Shown: positions 8,694 through 17,825, counted from the stretch's first letter. The stretch is DNA of 64,000 nucleotides from an uncultured Lachnospiraceae bacterium (GCA_910585965.1 CAJUHH010000002.1:124001-188000); one strand, 5' to 3'. Program-made: numbers and translations. Notes: generated by a model from the sequence alone, not told the origin.

Positions 8694-8912
8694 ATGACCA
8701 GAACAGATAATGTATTGCATATGCAGATTACGATAGCAAATTGCATGAAACAGGAATGGAATATAGGATTTGAAAAAGTCAGTGACCTTTTGGATAAATA
8801 TGATTTGCTCTCCTATATAGATACTTGTTACAAAGAATATAACTCTATGGGAATAAAAGGTATTTTACAAGATTTAAAATCATATATGGAAGCGATAGAG
8901 GGGGCATGCTGA
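8694..8912 (+). CDS. DUF3791 small protein, probable antitoxin-like partner
   Basis: 72 residues from ATG 8694, preceded by GGGGGATG. The pattern IANCMKQEWNIGFEKVSDLLDKYDLLSYIDTCYKE matches the DUF3791 small helical family, in which an alternating aromatic/hydrophobic pattern ends in a YxxYxxMG-like tail. DUF3791 genes are typically found just upstream of DUF3990 genes, as here, with stop and start overlapping. A toxin-antitoxin role is inferred from this pairing and is not established by sequence. Confidence 0.65.
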   Translation: MTRTDNVLHMQITIANCMKQEWNIGFEKVSDLLDKYDLLSYIDTCYKEYNSMGIKGILQDLKSYMEAIEGAC

Positions 8913-9411
8913 AAATGAAAGACTTATTCCACGGCTCAGTTTATGATATTAATGAAATTGATATAGAGAAAGGCAAGGGATATAAGGACTTTGGTAAAGG
9001 ATTTTATGCTACATCGGTAAAAAGCCATGCAGAAAGTATTGCCAGAAGGAATAAGCGTATTCTTGAAGTAAGAGAAGCTAAAATACGGCAAAGGAATCCT
9101 AAATATAAAGCAAAGGTATATCAGGCATACAGATATAATTTAGAATTCGATGATAGCTGTATTAAAGCACCGAAGGATTTGAAAGTGAAAGTGTTTAAAA
9201 AAGCAGATCGGGAGTGGGTGCGGTTTGTTTTAATGAACCGGGATTCTGATAGCAGCAATCATTAAATTCCACTCTTTATGCGGATGAAATATTAGATGCA
9301 TTGATAAAAGAATTAGAGCCAGAAAATTTACCAAAACAGTATTTTTTTGGAACAATTCATGCAATCAGGATGCTTCATTTTAAAAAAATTAAAAGGGAGA
9401 TTGTAGGATGA
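8906..9411 (+). pseudogene. DUF3990 (ADP-ribosyltransferase-like fold) gene with internal deletion and frameshift
   Basis: The first frame (8906-9265) gives an N-terminal DUF3990 domain: LFHGSVYDI, GKGYKDFGKGFYAT, and WVRFVLMNR, then stops after SDSSNH. A second frame shortly after the stop encodes the missing C-terminal end, ADEILDALIKELEPENLPKQYFFGT to the TGA at 9409-9411. Intact family members have a YDxxxGPxAND-like core between these parts, so a deletion of roughly 60 bases that also shifted the frame is the simplest explanation. The family has a fold related to ADP-ribosyltransferases and pairs with DUF3791. The 119-residue truncated product may still be made but lacks the conserved core, so the putative toxin is probably inactive. 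Confidence 0.65.
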
Positions 9412-9650
9412 ATGCCTCAAGCCATAATATAAATAAATCAATACAGGCTCTTTCTGTTTCTTTAGTGCATCGTCTTAGCAGAGAAGAAAACTGTTCAAAT
9501 GAGGAGGCTTTAAAGAGGTTGTTAAAATCAATGACATATGAATTGCTTCAGGATAAGGAGTCGGGCTTATATGCAGAATCACCGGAGTATGTATGGAGTA
9601 TGCTTCAGGATGAAAAACACGGGAATATGGAATCATGGGTGAAAGAGTAG
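9408..9650 (+). CDS. Small hypothetical protein of the DUF3791/DUF3990 cassette
   Basis: 80 residues; ATG 9408 overlaps the TGA of the broken DUF3990 frame, so it was translationally coupled to the full-length ancestor. The protein is helical and acidic at the C terminus (ESPEYVWSMLQDEKHGN). Similar small genes often close DUF3791-DUF3990 cassettes, which suggests a second antitoxin-like or accessory role. No motif of known function is seen. Confidence 0.55.
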   Translation: MNASSHNINKSIQALSVSLVHRLSREENCSNEEALKRLLKSMTYELLQDKESGLYAESPEYVWSMLQDEKHGNMESWVKE

Positions 9651-9698
9651 GTGAAAGTAACTGCCCAAAGCAGCGGGGCTTTCACCTGAATTTTTTAT
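9649..9698 (+). terminator. Intrinsic terminator after the DUF3791/DUF3990 cassette
   Basis: AGGTGAAAG (9649-9657) pairs with CTTTCACCT (9679-9687), followed by six T at 9691-9696. Confidence 0.7.
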
Positions 9699-9789
9699 TC
9701 AAATCAGTGCAGTCTGCTTCAGAATGTCAATACTATCCTTATAAGAAATGTAGTAGAATAAAAAAACAAACAAAAAGGAAATGATAACG

Positions 9790-11265
9790 ATGGGGATATT
9801 AAAAATAGGGAACCTTCGCAAGACGTACTACTATTTCAGGAAAAACGGCCTAAAGAATGTTTTTTATGCTGCCGCCGAGAGAATATTGGATCAAAGAGGG
9901 AAGGAATACCGTTACCAAGCGCCTTCGGAGGCCGAACTGGCCATGCAGAGAAAAAAAGCGGAAAAATATTCTTATTTATTCAGCATCCTCGTTCCGGCAT
10001 ATGAGACGAAAGCGGAATATTTAAGGGAAATGATCGATTCGGTATTAGGCCAGAGCTACCCCAGATTCGAGCTGATCCTGGCGGACGCGAGCGAGACGGG
10101 CGCAGTGCGGAAAGTGGCGGAGGAATATACGGATGAGAGGATCAAGTACCTTCCCTTGGCAGAGAATAAAGGGATAGCGGAAAATACAAACGCGGCCCTC
10201 GCCCATGCCAGGGGAGATTATGTCGCCCTGCTGGATCATGACGATCTGCTGGCAGGGGATGCTCTGTTTGAGATGGCGGAAGCGATCGGCAGGAGCGCGG
10301 GGAAGGGGCGTTTGGCCTGTCTGCTTTATTCGGATGAGGATAAGGGAAACGGCGCTATGACGGAATTTTACGAGCCCCATTGGAAACCGGGGCTGAACCG
10401 TGACCTGCTTTTTTCCAACAATTATATCTGCCATTTTCTTGTGATGAAAAGAGAACTGATGCAGAAACTGAAGCTGAGAAGGGGATATGACGGAGCCCAG
10501 GATTATGATCTGGTATTGCGTGCCGTGGGCGAGCTGGTTTATGAGGGGGAAAAGGACAGGGAGGCAGTAGTCCATGTGCCGAAGGTGCTGTATCACTGGC
10601 GCTGCCACAGGGATTCCACGGCAGAAAACCCGAAGAGCAAGGAATATGCTTACGAGGCCGGGAAAAAGGCGCTGGAGGATTTTATGGAGTCGCGGGGGTG
10701 GAAAGGAAGCGTATCCCATACCCGCCATCTGGGATTTTACCATATCGAATATGAGAATCATATTTTTGACCAGCGCAAAGAAGTGGGCGTGGTCGGCGGA
10801 AAGCTGCTGGACAGGAAGGGGCGTATTGCGGGCGGCATTTATAACGCCAAGGGAAAATGTCTTTATCTGGGGCTTAACCGGAACTTCAGCGGCTATATGC
10901 ACCGGGCTTCGCTTTGTCAGGAGGCATATGCGGTGGATCTGAGGTGCATGAGGGTGAGAAAGGAGCTTTGGGGGATTTTTGAGGATGTGTTCGGCATCCC
11001 TTATAAGGAAACGAATATCGGAGGACTTAGACAGTTCTGTTATGACGGGATGAATGCCGGTGTGCATGGAGAACTGGACAAATGCATGGAATTCGGCCGC
11101 CGCGTCCGTAGGGCGGGATATACCGTCGTATGGATGCCGGATTGGGAATGGAGGGAAAAAGGGAGGCGGAATGCCCGGGGAATGGAGCAGCAAGCCGAGT
11201 ATGGAAGGAACGGAAATGATGATGAAAAAAGCTGTGGACATAACAGTAGTAATACCGAATTATAA
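9790..11265 (+). CDS. Glycosyltransferase family 2 with degenerate second domain
   Basis: About 491 residues. An intact GT2 domain spans residues 55-290: FSILVPAYETKAEYL, LADASE, the metal-binding LLDHDDLLAGD, YEPHWKPGLNRDLLFSNNYICHF and AQDYDLVLRA. The remaining 200 residues align by eye with only the second half of a second GT2 domain (GVVGGKLLDRKGRIAGG through the acceptor loop), and the nucleotide-binding half is missing. ATG 9790 is preferred over ATG 9781 because AGGA lies about ten bases before it and abuts 9781. It overlaps the next glycosyltransferase by about 50 bases. The second domain is best read as decayed or as an acceptor-recognition module. Confidence 0.8.
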   Translation: MGILKIGNLRKTYYYFRKNGLKNVFYAAAERILDQRGKEYRYQAPSEAELAMQRKKAEKYSYLFSILVPAYETKAEYLREMIDSVLGQSYPRFELILADASETGAVRKVAEEYTDERIKYLPLAENKGIAENTNAALAHARGDYVALLDHDDLLAGDALFEMAEAIGRSAGKGRLACLLYSDEDKGNGAMTEFYEPHWKPGLNRDLLFSNNYICHFLVMKRELMQKLKLRRGYDGAQDYDLVLRAVGELVYEGEKDREAVVHVPKVLYHWRCHRDSTAENPKSKEYAYEAGKKALEDFMESRGWKGSVSHTRHLGFYHIEYENHIFDQRKEVGVVGGKLLDRKGRIAGGIYNAKGKCLYLGLNRNFSGYMHRASLCQEAYAVDLRCMRVRKELWGIFEDVFGIPYKETNIGGLRQFCYDGMNAGVHGELDKCMEFGRRVRRAGYTVVWMPDWEWREKGRRNARGMEQQAEYGRNGNDDEKSCGHNSSNTEL

Positions 11266-12193
11266 TGGAATTCAATATATGGATGGATGTCTGGGATCGC
11301 TTTATGGGGGGAGCCTGGTTCCTGAAGTCATCGTGGTGGATAACGGTTCGTCGGACGGGAGCGCGGACCTGGCAGAGAAAAAATATCCGATGTGCAGAGT
11401 GGTACGTTTCCGGGAAAACAAGGGTTTCTGCCGGGCGGTAAACGAAGGGATACGGCGGGCGGATACGGAGTATGTCATTCTGCTGAATAACGATACGGCA
11501 GTGGATAGAGAATTTGTATTTCATTTGCGGGAAGCTATTCGGAAAAGGAGAGGAGCTTTTTCGGTAAGCGCCAAAATGCTTTCTATGGGGGAGCCGGAGA
11601 TCATCGACGATGCCGGGGATCTTTACTGTGCGCTTGGATGGGCATATGCCCGGGGAAAGGGGAAAGGAAGGGAGAATTATTCCAAATCGGTGGAAATTTT
11701 TGCTTCTTGCGCGGGGGCGGCCATATATCGAAAAAGCGTGTTTGATATCATAGGATATTTTGATGAAAATCATTTTGCCTATCTGGAAGATATCGATATC
11801 GGATACCGGGCGAGGATTTCGGGATTTTGCAATTATTTTGAGCCGAAAGCGGTCGTTTACCATGCGGGGAGCGCGGTCAGCGGCTCCAGATATAACGAAT
11901 TTAAGATAAAATTATCTTCCAGGAACAGCATTTATCTGGTGTATAAAAATATGCCGCTGTTTCAGATCTGCCTGAATCTGCCTTTTCTTGTAACGGGTAT
12001 TCTGGTCAAACTGTTATTTTTTGTAAAAAGAGGGTATGGAATGGTCTATCTTAGAGGAATCGGAGAGGGGATCGGCCTTTGCTTTTCCCAAAAAGGAAGA
12101 AGGCAGAAAGTGCGTTTCCGGCCGGAATGCCTGGGAAACTATGTAAAAATTCAGATGGAATTGTGGATGAATATAGGGAGAAGGATAAAGTAA
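11216..12193 (+). CDS. Glycosyltransferase family 2 (rhamnosyltransferase-like), membrane-associated C terminus
   Basis: About 325 residues. TVVIPNYNGIQYM, VIVVDNGSSDGS, LLNNDTA, and YLEDIDIGYRARISG are in the usual GT2 order, and the protein resembles WcaA/WbbL/RfbF-type enzymes that add deoxyhexoses to lipid-linked glycans. The C-terminal LFQICLNLPFLVTGILVKLLFF segment is hydrophobic and would bind the membrane. ATG 11216 follows GGAAGGAACGG; two more in-frame ATGs follow directly. It lies just upstream of the priming sugar phosphotransferase. Rhamnose specificity is inference only. Confidence 0.82.
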   Translation: MMMKKAVDITVVIPNYNGIQYMDGCLGSLYGGSLVPEVIVVDNGSSDGSADLAEKKYPMCRVVRFRENKGFCRAVNEGIRRADTEYVILLNNDTAVDREFVFHLREAIRKRRGAFSVSAKMLSMGEPEIIDDAGDLYCALGWAYARGKGKGRENYSKSVEIFASCAGAAIYRKSVFDIIGYFDENHFAYLEDIDIGYRARISGFCNYFEPKAVVYHAGSAVSGSRYNEFKIKLSSRNSIYLVYKNMPLFQICLNLPFLVTGILVKLLFFVKRGYGMVYLRGIGEGIGLCFSQKGRRQKVRFRPECLGNYVKIQMELWMNIGRRIK

Positions 12194-12217
12194 GAAGGAT
12201 TTTTATGGAAAATTAAG

Positions 12218-12246
12218 TTGTACTTTCCCTGATAATATTGTAAAAT
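12218..12246 (+). promoter_or_regulatory. Promoter for the priming sugar transferase
   Basis: TTGTAC (12218-12223) and TAAAAT (12241-12246) have a 17-base spacer and lie 30 bases before the start codon of the phosphotransferase. Confidence 0.6.
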
Positions 12247-12276
12247 ATTTATCAATATAGGGAATTTGGTGAAATT

Positions 12277-13686
12277 ATGATAAAAGACAACCAAAAATAT
12301 TTTAATAGGCTGCATTTGCTAATAGATGCGGCTGTTACCGCGATTTCCTATTCGCTGGCATGGCTGATCAAATTTGCGACGCCGCTTTCAGACACGGAAC
12401 CGGGCGTGACTGCGTTGTCCGTTGAGACATATTTCAGCGCGCTTTATTTTATTGTTCCCGGCTATGTGGTGCTGTACTATGTATTTAATATGTACACGCC
12501 GAAGCGGGCGACTAGGAGAAAATATGAAATTTTAGGCATTATCAAGGCGAATACAGCAGGAACGATGCTGTTTATGGTAGTTCTGTACGCTTTTAAGATT
12601 GAACATTTTTCCCGTCTGCTGGTCGGGCTTTTTTATATCATCAATATTATATTGACTACTTTTTCGAAAACAATGATAAGGAATGTCCTGCAATATTTTC
12701 GCAAAAAGGGGTATAATTTAAAGTATGTACTTTTAGTGGGATATTCGAGGGCGGCAGAGGAATATATTACCAGGATCAATGCCAATCCGCAATGGGGATA
12801 TGTGGTAAGAGGAATATTGGACGACAGGGTGCCGAGCGGCACATTGTACAAGGGGATTAAGGTGCTGGGCAAGATCGAAAACCTTCTGTATATCCTGCCG
12901 GAAAATAAACTGGATGAGATTGCTGTCACCCTGGCGCTGGAGGATTATAACCGTCTGGAGCGCATCGTGGATCTGTGCGAGAAATCGGGCGTCCATACGA
13001 AGTTTATCCCGGACTACAACAGTGTCGTGCCGAGCAGGCCGTATACGGAAGATTTGATGGGGCTGCCCGTCATTAATATACGGTATGTGCCGCTGACCAA
13101 TACATTGAACTGGATTGCGAAGCGGGCGATCGATGTGGTAGGCTCCCTGGCGGGGCTGATCGTAGCATCGCCGGTTATGCTGGCAGCGGCTATTTTTGTA
13201 AAAGCCTCCAGCCCGGGGCCGATTATTTTCAAACAGGAAAGAGTGGGGCTGCATAACAAGCCTTTTTATATGTACAAGTTCCGTACGATGGAGATGCAGA
13301 AGCCGTCGCAGGAAAAGAAAGCGTGGACGGTAAAAGATGATCCGCGGGTGACGAAGGTAGGCAAGATTCTGAGGAAAACGAGCCTGGACGAGCTGCCGCA
13401 GCTTTTTAATATCCTTGCCGGAGAGATGAGCCTGGTAGGGCCGAGGCCGGAACGGCCGCTTTTTGTGGAAAAGTTCAAGGAAGAGGTTCCCCGTTATATG
13501 ATCAAGCATCAGGTGCGGCCGGGTCTGACCGGCTGGGCGCAGATCAACGGATACCGGGGCGATACGTCTATCCGCAAACGGATTGAATATGATATATTCT
13601 ATATAGAAAACTGGACGATGAGCCTTGATTTCAAGATCATGTTCCTGACGATATTTAAAGGGTTCATCAACAAGAATGCTTATTAG
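12277..13686 (+). CDS. Undecaprenyl-phosphate hexose-1-phosphate transferase (priming enzyme)
   Basis: 469 residues of the WbaP/CpsE/EpsE polyprenyl glycosylphosphotransferase type. It moves a hexose-1-phosphate from UDP-sugar to undecaprenyl phosphate on the inner membrane face, the first step of the glycan. Four N-terminal membrane segments (about residues 12-30, 52-72, 88-108, 113-130) precede a nucleotide-binding-like middle domain (YVLLVGYSRAAEEY, 145-260). The C-terminal catalytic domain begins with KRAIDVVGSLAGL and has PIIFKQERVG, MYKFRTM, TSLDELPQL, VGPRPERP and RPGLTGWAQING. The stop codon falls inside a hairpin that is part of a duplicated inverted repeat. The start is ATG 12277 with GGTGAAA upstream. 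The sugar is probably glucose or galactose by family. Confidence 0.9.
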   Translation: MIKDNQKYFNRLHLLIDAAVTAISYSLAWLIKFATPLSDTEPGVTALSVETYFSALYFIVPGYVVLYYVFNMYTPKRATRRKYEILGIIKANTAGTMLFMVVLYAFKIEHFSRLLVGLFYIINIILTTFSKTMIRNVLQYFRKKGYNLKYVLLVGYSRAAEEYITRINANPQWGYVVRGILDDRVPSGTLYKGIKVLGKIENLLYILPENKLDEIAVTLALEDYNRLERIVDLCEKSGVHTKFIPDYNSVVPSRPYTEDLMGLPVINIRYVPLTNTLNWIAKRAIDVVGSLAGLIVASPVMLAAAIFVKASSPGPIIFKQERVGLHNKPFYMYKFRTMEMQKPSQEKKAWTVKDDPRVTKVGKILRKTSLDELPQLFNILAGEMSLVGPRPERPLFVEKFKEEVPRYMIKHQVRPGLTGWAQINGYRGDTSIRKRIEYDIFYIENWTMSLDFKIMFLTIFKGFINKNAY

Positions 13687-13728
13687 CATTCTTGTTAAGA
13701 ATAGCTTATTAGCATTCTTGTTGATGAA
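13663..13728 (+). repeat. Inverted repeat with duplicated right arm at the 3' end of the priming transferase
   Basis: TTCATCAACAAGAATGC (13663-13679) is perfectly complementary to GCATTCTTGTTGATGAA (13712-13728), and its inner part also pairs with a nearer copy, GCATTCTTGTT (13686-13696). The string CTTATTAGCATTCTTGTT occurs twice, at 13679 and 13705, so the right arm looks duplicated. It gives two mutually exclusive hairpins, a short one containing the stop codon in the loop and a longer one. There is no T-run, so simple termination is not clear. Confidence 0.7.
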
Positions 13729-13783
13729 TGGATGATTAAGAGATACCATACGGATAATGGCAGAGAAATAAGGGAGATTGAAT

Positions 13784-14908
13784 ATGGCTGAGAATTCGAA
13801 AAAGAAGAAAAAGGGAAGTGCAAAATCCGCAAAGGGCGGGCAGGGGAAGAAAGTATCCGCCAGAGAGAGGGAGAAAAAGAAAAGAGGGAAGATCATCCTC
13901 TTTATTGTGGAGATTTTTGTTCTTCTGATTATGGCGGCTGTGCTCTATGCCGTGCTGAAAGTGGAAAAAGTCGGCAAAGTGGAGCTGAATGAAGAAAAGC
14001 TGGTAATTAACGAAGAAGTAAAGGAGCGGGCGGAAACCACTAAGATGAAGGGATACCGCAACATTGCCCTTTTCGGAGTGGACTCCACAACAGGGGCGCT
14101 TGCAAAGAATACAAGAAGCGATACGATCATGATCGCCTCGATCAATCTGGATACGGGAGAATGCAAGCTCGTTTCCGTATACCGCGATACTTATCTGAAC
14201 TTGAGCAACGATACCTATAACAAATGTAACGCGGCCTATATGAAGGGCGGGCCGGAGATGGCGATCAATATGCTGAATATGAATCTGGATATGAATATCA
14301 CGGATTTCGTTACGGTAGGATTTGCAGGGCTGGCGGATACGATTGATGCGCTGGGAGGCGTTATGATCGATGTGGACGAGGCGGAGATCAACCATTTGAA
14401 CAGCTACCAGTTTACGATGGCCGAGGATCTGAAACGTCCTTATAAGGAAGTGACGAGTACGGGCTACCAGCAGCTGACCGGACTCCAGGCGACGGCCTAC
14501 TGCCGTATCCGTTATACGGCCGGCGATGATTTCAAGCGTACGGAGCGCCAGAGGGAAGTGCTGATGGCAATGGCGGATAAGGCGAAAACGGCGTCTGCGG
14601 CAACCTTGAACCAGATTGCCAACGATGTGTTTAATGAAATATATACCTCGCTGGATCTGACGGAGATCGTGGAGCTGCTTGGAAGCATCAACGATTATAA
14701 GATCGTGGACCAGGCAGGATTCCCTTATGAAGAGTATCGGACTACGGGAACGATCGGCTCAAAAGGAAGCTGTGTCATACCGGTGGATCTGAAGGAAAGC
14801 GTGGAATGGCTGCATAAGTTCCTCTTTGATGAAGATTATACGGCTTCTTCCGAAGTCCAGTCTTACAGCGATAAGATCAAGAGCGATACGAGTCCTTATT
14901 TGAAATAA
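13784..14908 (+). CDS. LytR-CpsA-Psr (LCP) family glycopolymer ligase
   Basis: 374 residues. LCP enzymes transfer undecaprenyl-linked polymers to the peptidoglycan outside the membrane, the likely last step for the glycan made by this locus. A lysine-rich cytoplasmic N terminus (residues 1-35) is followed by one membrane anchor (IILFIVEIFVLLIMAAVLYAV). The LCP domain starts near residue 85: NIALFGVDS, the key RSDTIMIASIN and VYRDTYL arginine/aspartate sites, ALGGVMIDVD, and CRIRYTAGDDFKRTERQREVL. ATG 13784 is chosen for AGGGAG seven bases upstream; a TTG at 13778 is possible. A hairpin terminator follows. Confidence 0.9.
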   Translation: MAENSKKKKKGSAKSAKGGQGKKVSAREREKKKRGKIILFIVEIFVLLIMAAVLYAVLKVEKVGKVELNEEKLVINEEVKERAETTKMKGYRNIALFGVDSTTGALAKNTRSDTIMIASINLDTGECKLVSVYRDTYLNLSNDTYNKCNAAYMKGGPEMAINMLNMNLDMNITDFVTVGFAGLADTIDALGGVMIDVDEAEINHLNSYQFTMAEDLKRPYKEVTSTGYQQLTGLQATAYCRIRYTAGDDFKRTERQREVLMAMADKAKTASAATLNQIANDVFNEIYTSLDLTEIVELLGSINDYKIVDQAGFPYEEYRTTGTIGSKGSCVIPVDLKESVEWLHKFLFDEDYTASSEVQSYSDKIKSDTSPYLK

Positions 14909-14944
14909 ATATAATCCCAATCGTGTATTTTGGAAAAGATAAGA

Positions 14945-14966
14945 GGAACCCTGGCCGGTTCCTTTT
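14945..14966 (+). terminator. Terminator after the LCP gene
   Basis: GGAACC and GGTTCC around a six-base loop, followed by four T, lie 36 bases after the LCP stop codon and just before the next glycosyltransferase. The stem is short, so it may only attenuate. Confidence 0.5.
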
Positions 14967-14992
14967 ATGCTTCGTTTAGTTTGGAGGTTCGT

Positions 14993-15925
14993 GTGAAGAA
15001 AATAGATGTTATTATACCAGTTTATAAGCCGGGACGGGATTTTCTGGCATTGATTGACAGGCTGGAGCATCAGACGGCGGCTGTCCATAAAATTATTATT
15101 ATGAATACAGAGCGGAAATATTTTGCCAGACTGGAGGGAGAGGGATCCTTTTTGAAAGAATACAGCAATATCTGCGTGCATCACCTGGCAAAGAAGGATT
15201 TTGACCATGGGAGGACGAGGAGGCAGGGCGTGGAATATTCCGACGCGCCGGTCTTCGTTATGATGACGATGGACGCGATGCCGGTGGACGAGTATATGAT
15301 AGAGAAACTGACAGCCCCTCTGGAAAGGGAAGATGTGGCGGTTTCTTACGGAAGGCAGACGGCGGGGAAGGACAGCGGGGAGATCGAGCGTTTTACGAGG
15401 CGGTTTAATTATCCGGCGAAGGGGTGCGAGAAGTCATCAGAAGATATGGAAAGGCTTGGAATAAAAACATTTTTTTGCTCGAATGTATGCGCCGCATACC
15501 GAAGGGATATTTATGACAGGCTGGGCGGGTTTATCGACCATACGATTTTTAACGAGGATATGATTTATGCCGCCGGGGCTATAAAGGCCGGGTATAAAAT
15601 CGTCTATGAAGCGGGCGCGAAGGTGGAGCACTGCCATAACTACACTTACCGGCAGCAGTTTCACCGTAATTTTGATTTGGGCGTTTCCCAGGCAGACCAC
15701 CCGGAAGTGTTCGGGGCAGTTTCCTCCGAAGGGGAAGGGGCGGCGCTGATGAAAAAGACGACGGCATATTTATGGAAAAATAAGAAAAAACGGCTGATCC
15801 CCGGATTATACATAAGCAGTTGTTTTAAATATGCAGGATATCTGCTCGGAAAACATTATAAATGTCTGCCGAAAAAGCTGGTGCTGCAATGTACCATGAG
15901 CAAAGAGTATTGGAGACAGAAATAA
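14993..15925 (+). CDS. Glycosyltransferase family 2 (rhamnosyltransferase-like)
   Basis: 310 residues starting at GTG 14993, which has GGAGG five bases upstream; the frame is open further upstream but lacks another credible start. GT2 features are DVIIPVYKPGRDF, a FDHGRTRRQGVE segment, the MMTMDAMP metal-site region in place of classical DXD, and FNEDMIYAAGAIKAGYKIVYE. FDHGxTR-type motifs are typical of rhamnosyltransferases acting on surface polysaccharides. A basic, moderately hydrophobic C terminus suggests loose membrane binding. It is the last glycan gene before the protease. Confidence 0.8.
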   Translation: MKKIDVIIPVYKPGRDFLALIDRLEHQTAAVHKIIIMNTERKYFARLEGEGSFLKEYSNICVHHLAKKDFDHGRTRRQGVEYSDAPVFVMMTMDAMPVDEYMIEKLTAPLEREDVAVSYGRQTAGKDSGEIERFTRRFNYPAKGCEKSSEDMERLGIKTFFCSNVCAAYRRDIYDRLGGFIDHTIFNEDMIYAAGAIKAGYKIVYEAGAKVEHCHNYTYRQQFHRNFDLGVSQADHPEVFGAVSSEGEGAALMKKTTAYLWKNKKKRLIPGLYISSCFKYAGYLLGKHYKCLPKKLVLQCTMSKEYWRQK

Positions 15926-16041
15926 GGAACAGGAATATAGAATGGATTCCGTCACAAAAAACGCATATTTTTATCACAAAAAGAACACATTTCGAAAATA
16001 TACTATATTTAAAGTTCAGGAAAGGAAAAGAGGTAGTTGTT

Positions 16042-17565
16042 ATGTATGGAAATCATTATCCTAACGACGATACGTTCAGGCAAGAGCATGGATCATTGAA
16101 AAATCATGATGATAAAAATATAGTGGACGGCACAGCAAAAGAAATGAATTCAGATTCCGGGAATTACAGCGGCTATACCATGGAGCAAAATACTTATGGA
16201 AGCGGCGGCAGCCCTTATGGAACCGGCCGGAATATGTATGGAGGTTCCGAAAATGCATACGGCGGTTATTCGGAGGGCCAGAAGCCGCCGAAAAAGGAAA
16301 AAAAGGGCAAAGGGAGTTATTGGCGGAAGGCTCTGGCGGCGGTAAGCTTCGGCATCTTATTCGGGGTTTTTGCTGCAGTAGGCTTTTATGCCGTCGGTTC
16401 TGTGACGGGAATCACCGGCAATGGCAGGCAGCAGGCAGATGCATTGTCGGATGACGCAGGAGAGACAGGGCAGAAAGAAGTGGAAACAGAAAATGCAGCG
16501 GATGCCGGAGAACTTACAGTAAAAGCAGCGGATGCGGCGGGCAAGGCGATCGTGATGGATGTCAGCGACGTGGCCGCAGAGGTGATGCCTGCGATTGTTT
16601 CCATCAACAATACTTATACCCAGACAATGTCCTATTTCGGGCAGACGCTGCAAAGCGAATCCACGGCGGCTGGTTCCGGGATCATTGTCGGAGAAAACGA
16701 TGAAGAACTGCTTATCGTTTCCAACTACCATGTCATTGAAAATGCGGATAAACTGATCGTGCAGTTTGTGGATGGAACAGAGGCGGAAGCACAGATGAAG
16801 GGTTCGGATCCGGATATGGATCTTGCCGTGATAGCGGTGTCCATGAAAGATGTGGACGCAGTGACACGGGAAGCGATTACGGTGGCGGCACTGGGGGATT
16901 CGGAAAGCCTGACGGTGGGAGAACCGGCGATCGCCATTGGCAACGCCCTGGGATATGGGCAGTCGGTAACGCTGGGAGTGATCAGCGCATTGGACAGAGT
17001 GATCGATTTGTCAACACCATTGGGTTATGGAGAGAGGGACGAGAACGGCGCGACCTTTATCCAGACCGATGCGGCAATCAATCCGGGGAATTCCGGCGGC
17101 GCGCTTTTGAATATGAAAGGGGAAGTCATCGGCATTAACTCCAATAAGATCGGGGGGGATGCTGTGGAAGGCATGGGATATGCCATTCCCATATCAGCGG
17201 CAAAACCGATTATTGAGGATCTGATGCTGAAAGAGACAAGGGCGAAAGTATCCGAGGAAAACAAGGGATATCTTGGAATATCGCCCCGCACGGTAGCGGA
17301 AGAGATGGCAGAGATCTACGGAATGCCCAAGGGCGTATATGTAGCCCAAGTATATGAAGGGACAGGAGCAGCTGCCGCAGGCATCAAAAAGGGAAATGTC
17401 ATTACGGAATTTGACGGTAATAAAATAAACAGCGCGGAAGACCTGCTCCGGGTGATGGAATACTATGAAGCGGGAGAAACCGTAGAAGTGACGCTGATGC
17501 AGGGAAGCCCTGACGGATGGGAAAGCAGGACGGTGTCGGTGACGCTGGGTGAGAAGTTTGACTGA
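16042..17565 (+). CDS. Membrane-anchored HtrA/DegP-type serine protease with PDZ domain
   Basis: 507 residues from ATG 16042 (AGAGGT upstream). A glycine/tyrosine-rich cytoplasmic N terminus of about 90 residues is followed by one membrane segment (about 97-120), so the catalytic part lies outside. The trypsin-like triad is visible: His230 in SNYHVIEN, Asp260 in PDMDLAV, and Ser351 in NPGNSGGALL. A PDZ domain (about residues 410-500) begins KGYLGISPRTV and contains GAAAAGIKKGNVI. It would degrade or refold misfolded envelope proteins. An A/T-rich -10-like TATACT near 16000 and a strong terminator mark a single-gene unit. The frame is open upstream to 15862 but that region overlaps the glycosyltransferase. 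Confidence 0.92.
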   Translation: MYGNHYPNDDTFRQEHGSLKNHDDKNIVDGTAKEMNSDSGNYSGYTMEQNTYGSGGSPYGTGRNMYGGSENAYGGYSEGQKPPKKEKKGKGSYWRKALAAVSFGILFGVFAAVGFYAVGSVTGITGNGRQQADALSDDAGETGQKEVETENAADAGELTVKAADAAGKAIVMDVSDVAAEVMPAIVSINNTYTQTMSYFGQTLQSESTAAGSGIIVGENDEELLIVSNYHVIENADKLIVQFVDGTEAEAQMKGSDPDMDLAVIAVSMKDVDAVTREAITVAALGDSESLTVGEPAIAIGNALGYGQSVTLGVISALDRVIDLSTPLGYGERDENGATFIQTDAAINPGNSGGALLNMKGEVIGINSNKIGGDAVEGMGYAIPISAAKPIIEDLMLKETRAKVSEENKGYLGISPRTVAEEMAEIYGMPKGVYVAQVYEGTGAAAAGIKKGNVITEFDGNKINSAEDLLRVMEYYEAGETVEVTLMQGSPDGWESRTVSVTLGEKFD

Positions 17566-17632
17566 TGGGGGCGAACAGCTTCCTGTATCTTGCCAGTAAT
17601 AAGATGAAAGAAAGCCAGAGATAAAAAAGAAA

Positions 17633-17684
17633 AGTCGGCGCAGGGATTATCATGATAGGATAATTTCCTTGTGCCGGCTTTTTT
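17633..17684 (+). terminator. Terminator after the HtrA-like protease
   Basis: AGTCGGCGCA pairs with TGTGCCGGCT across an inner AT-rich stem-loop (GGATTATC/GATAATTTCC), followed by a run of six T. Confidence 0.8.
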
Positions 17685-17825
17685 GTTATGGAATGCTTAT
17701 TCTCCCAATTCTTTAGAAAATGTTCACTTGTGTATCAATATATCATGCTTTATAATGGATAGCAGGACAGAAAAGCGATTGATGTAAAAAGGGACATGAG
17801 ATGAGGAAAGGCGAGGGCTGTTAAA

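Noticed and set aside
15862..17565. Protease start at 15862
   Set aside because: It would overlap the glycosyltransferase by 60 bases without a ribosome site; ATG 16042 has one and begins the known architecture.
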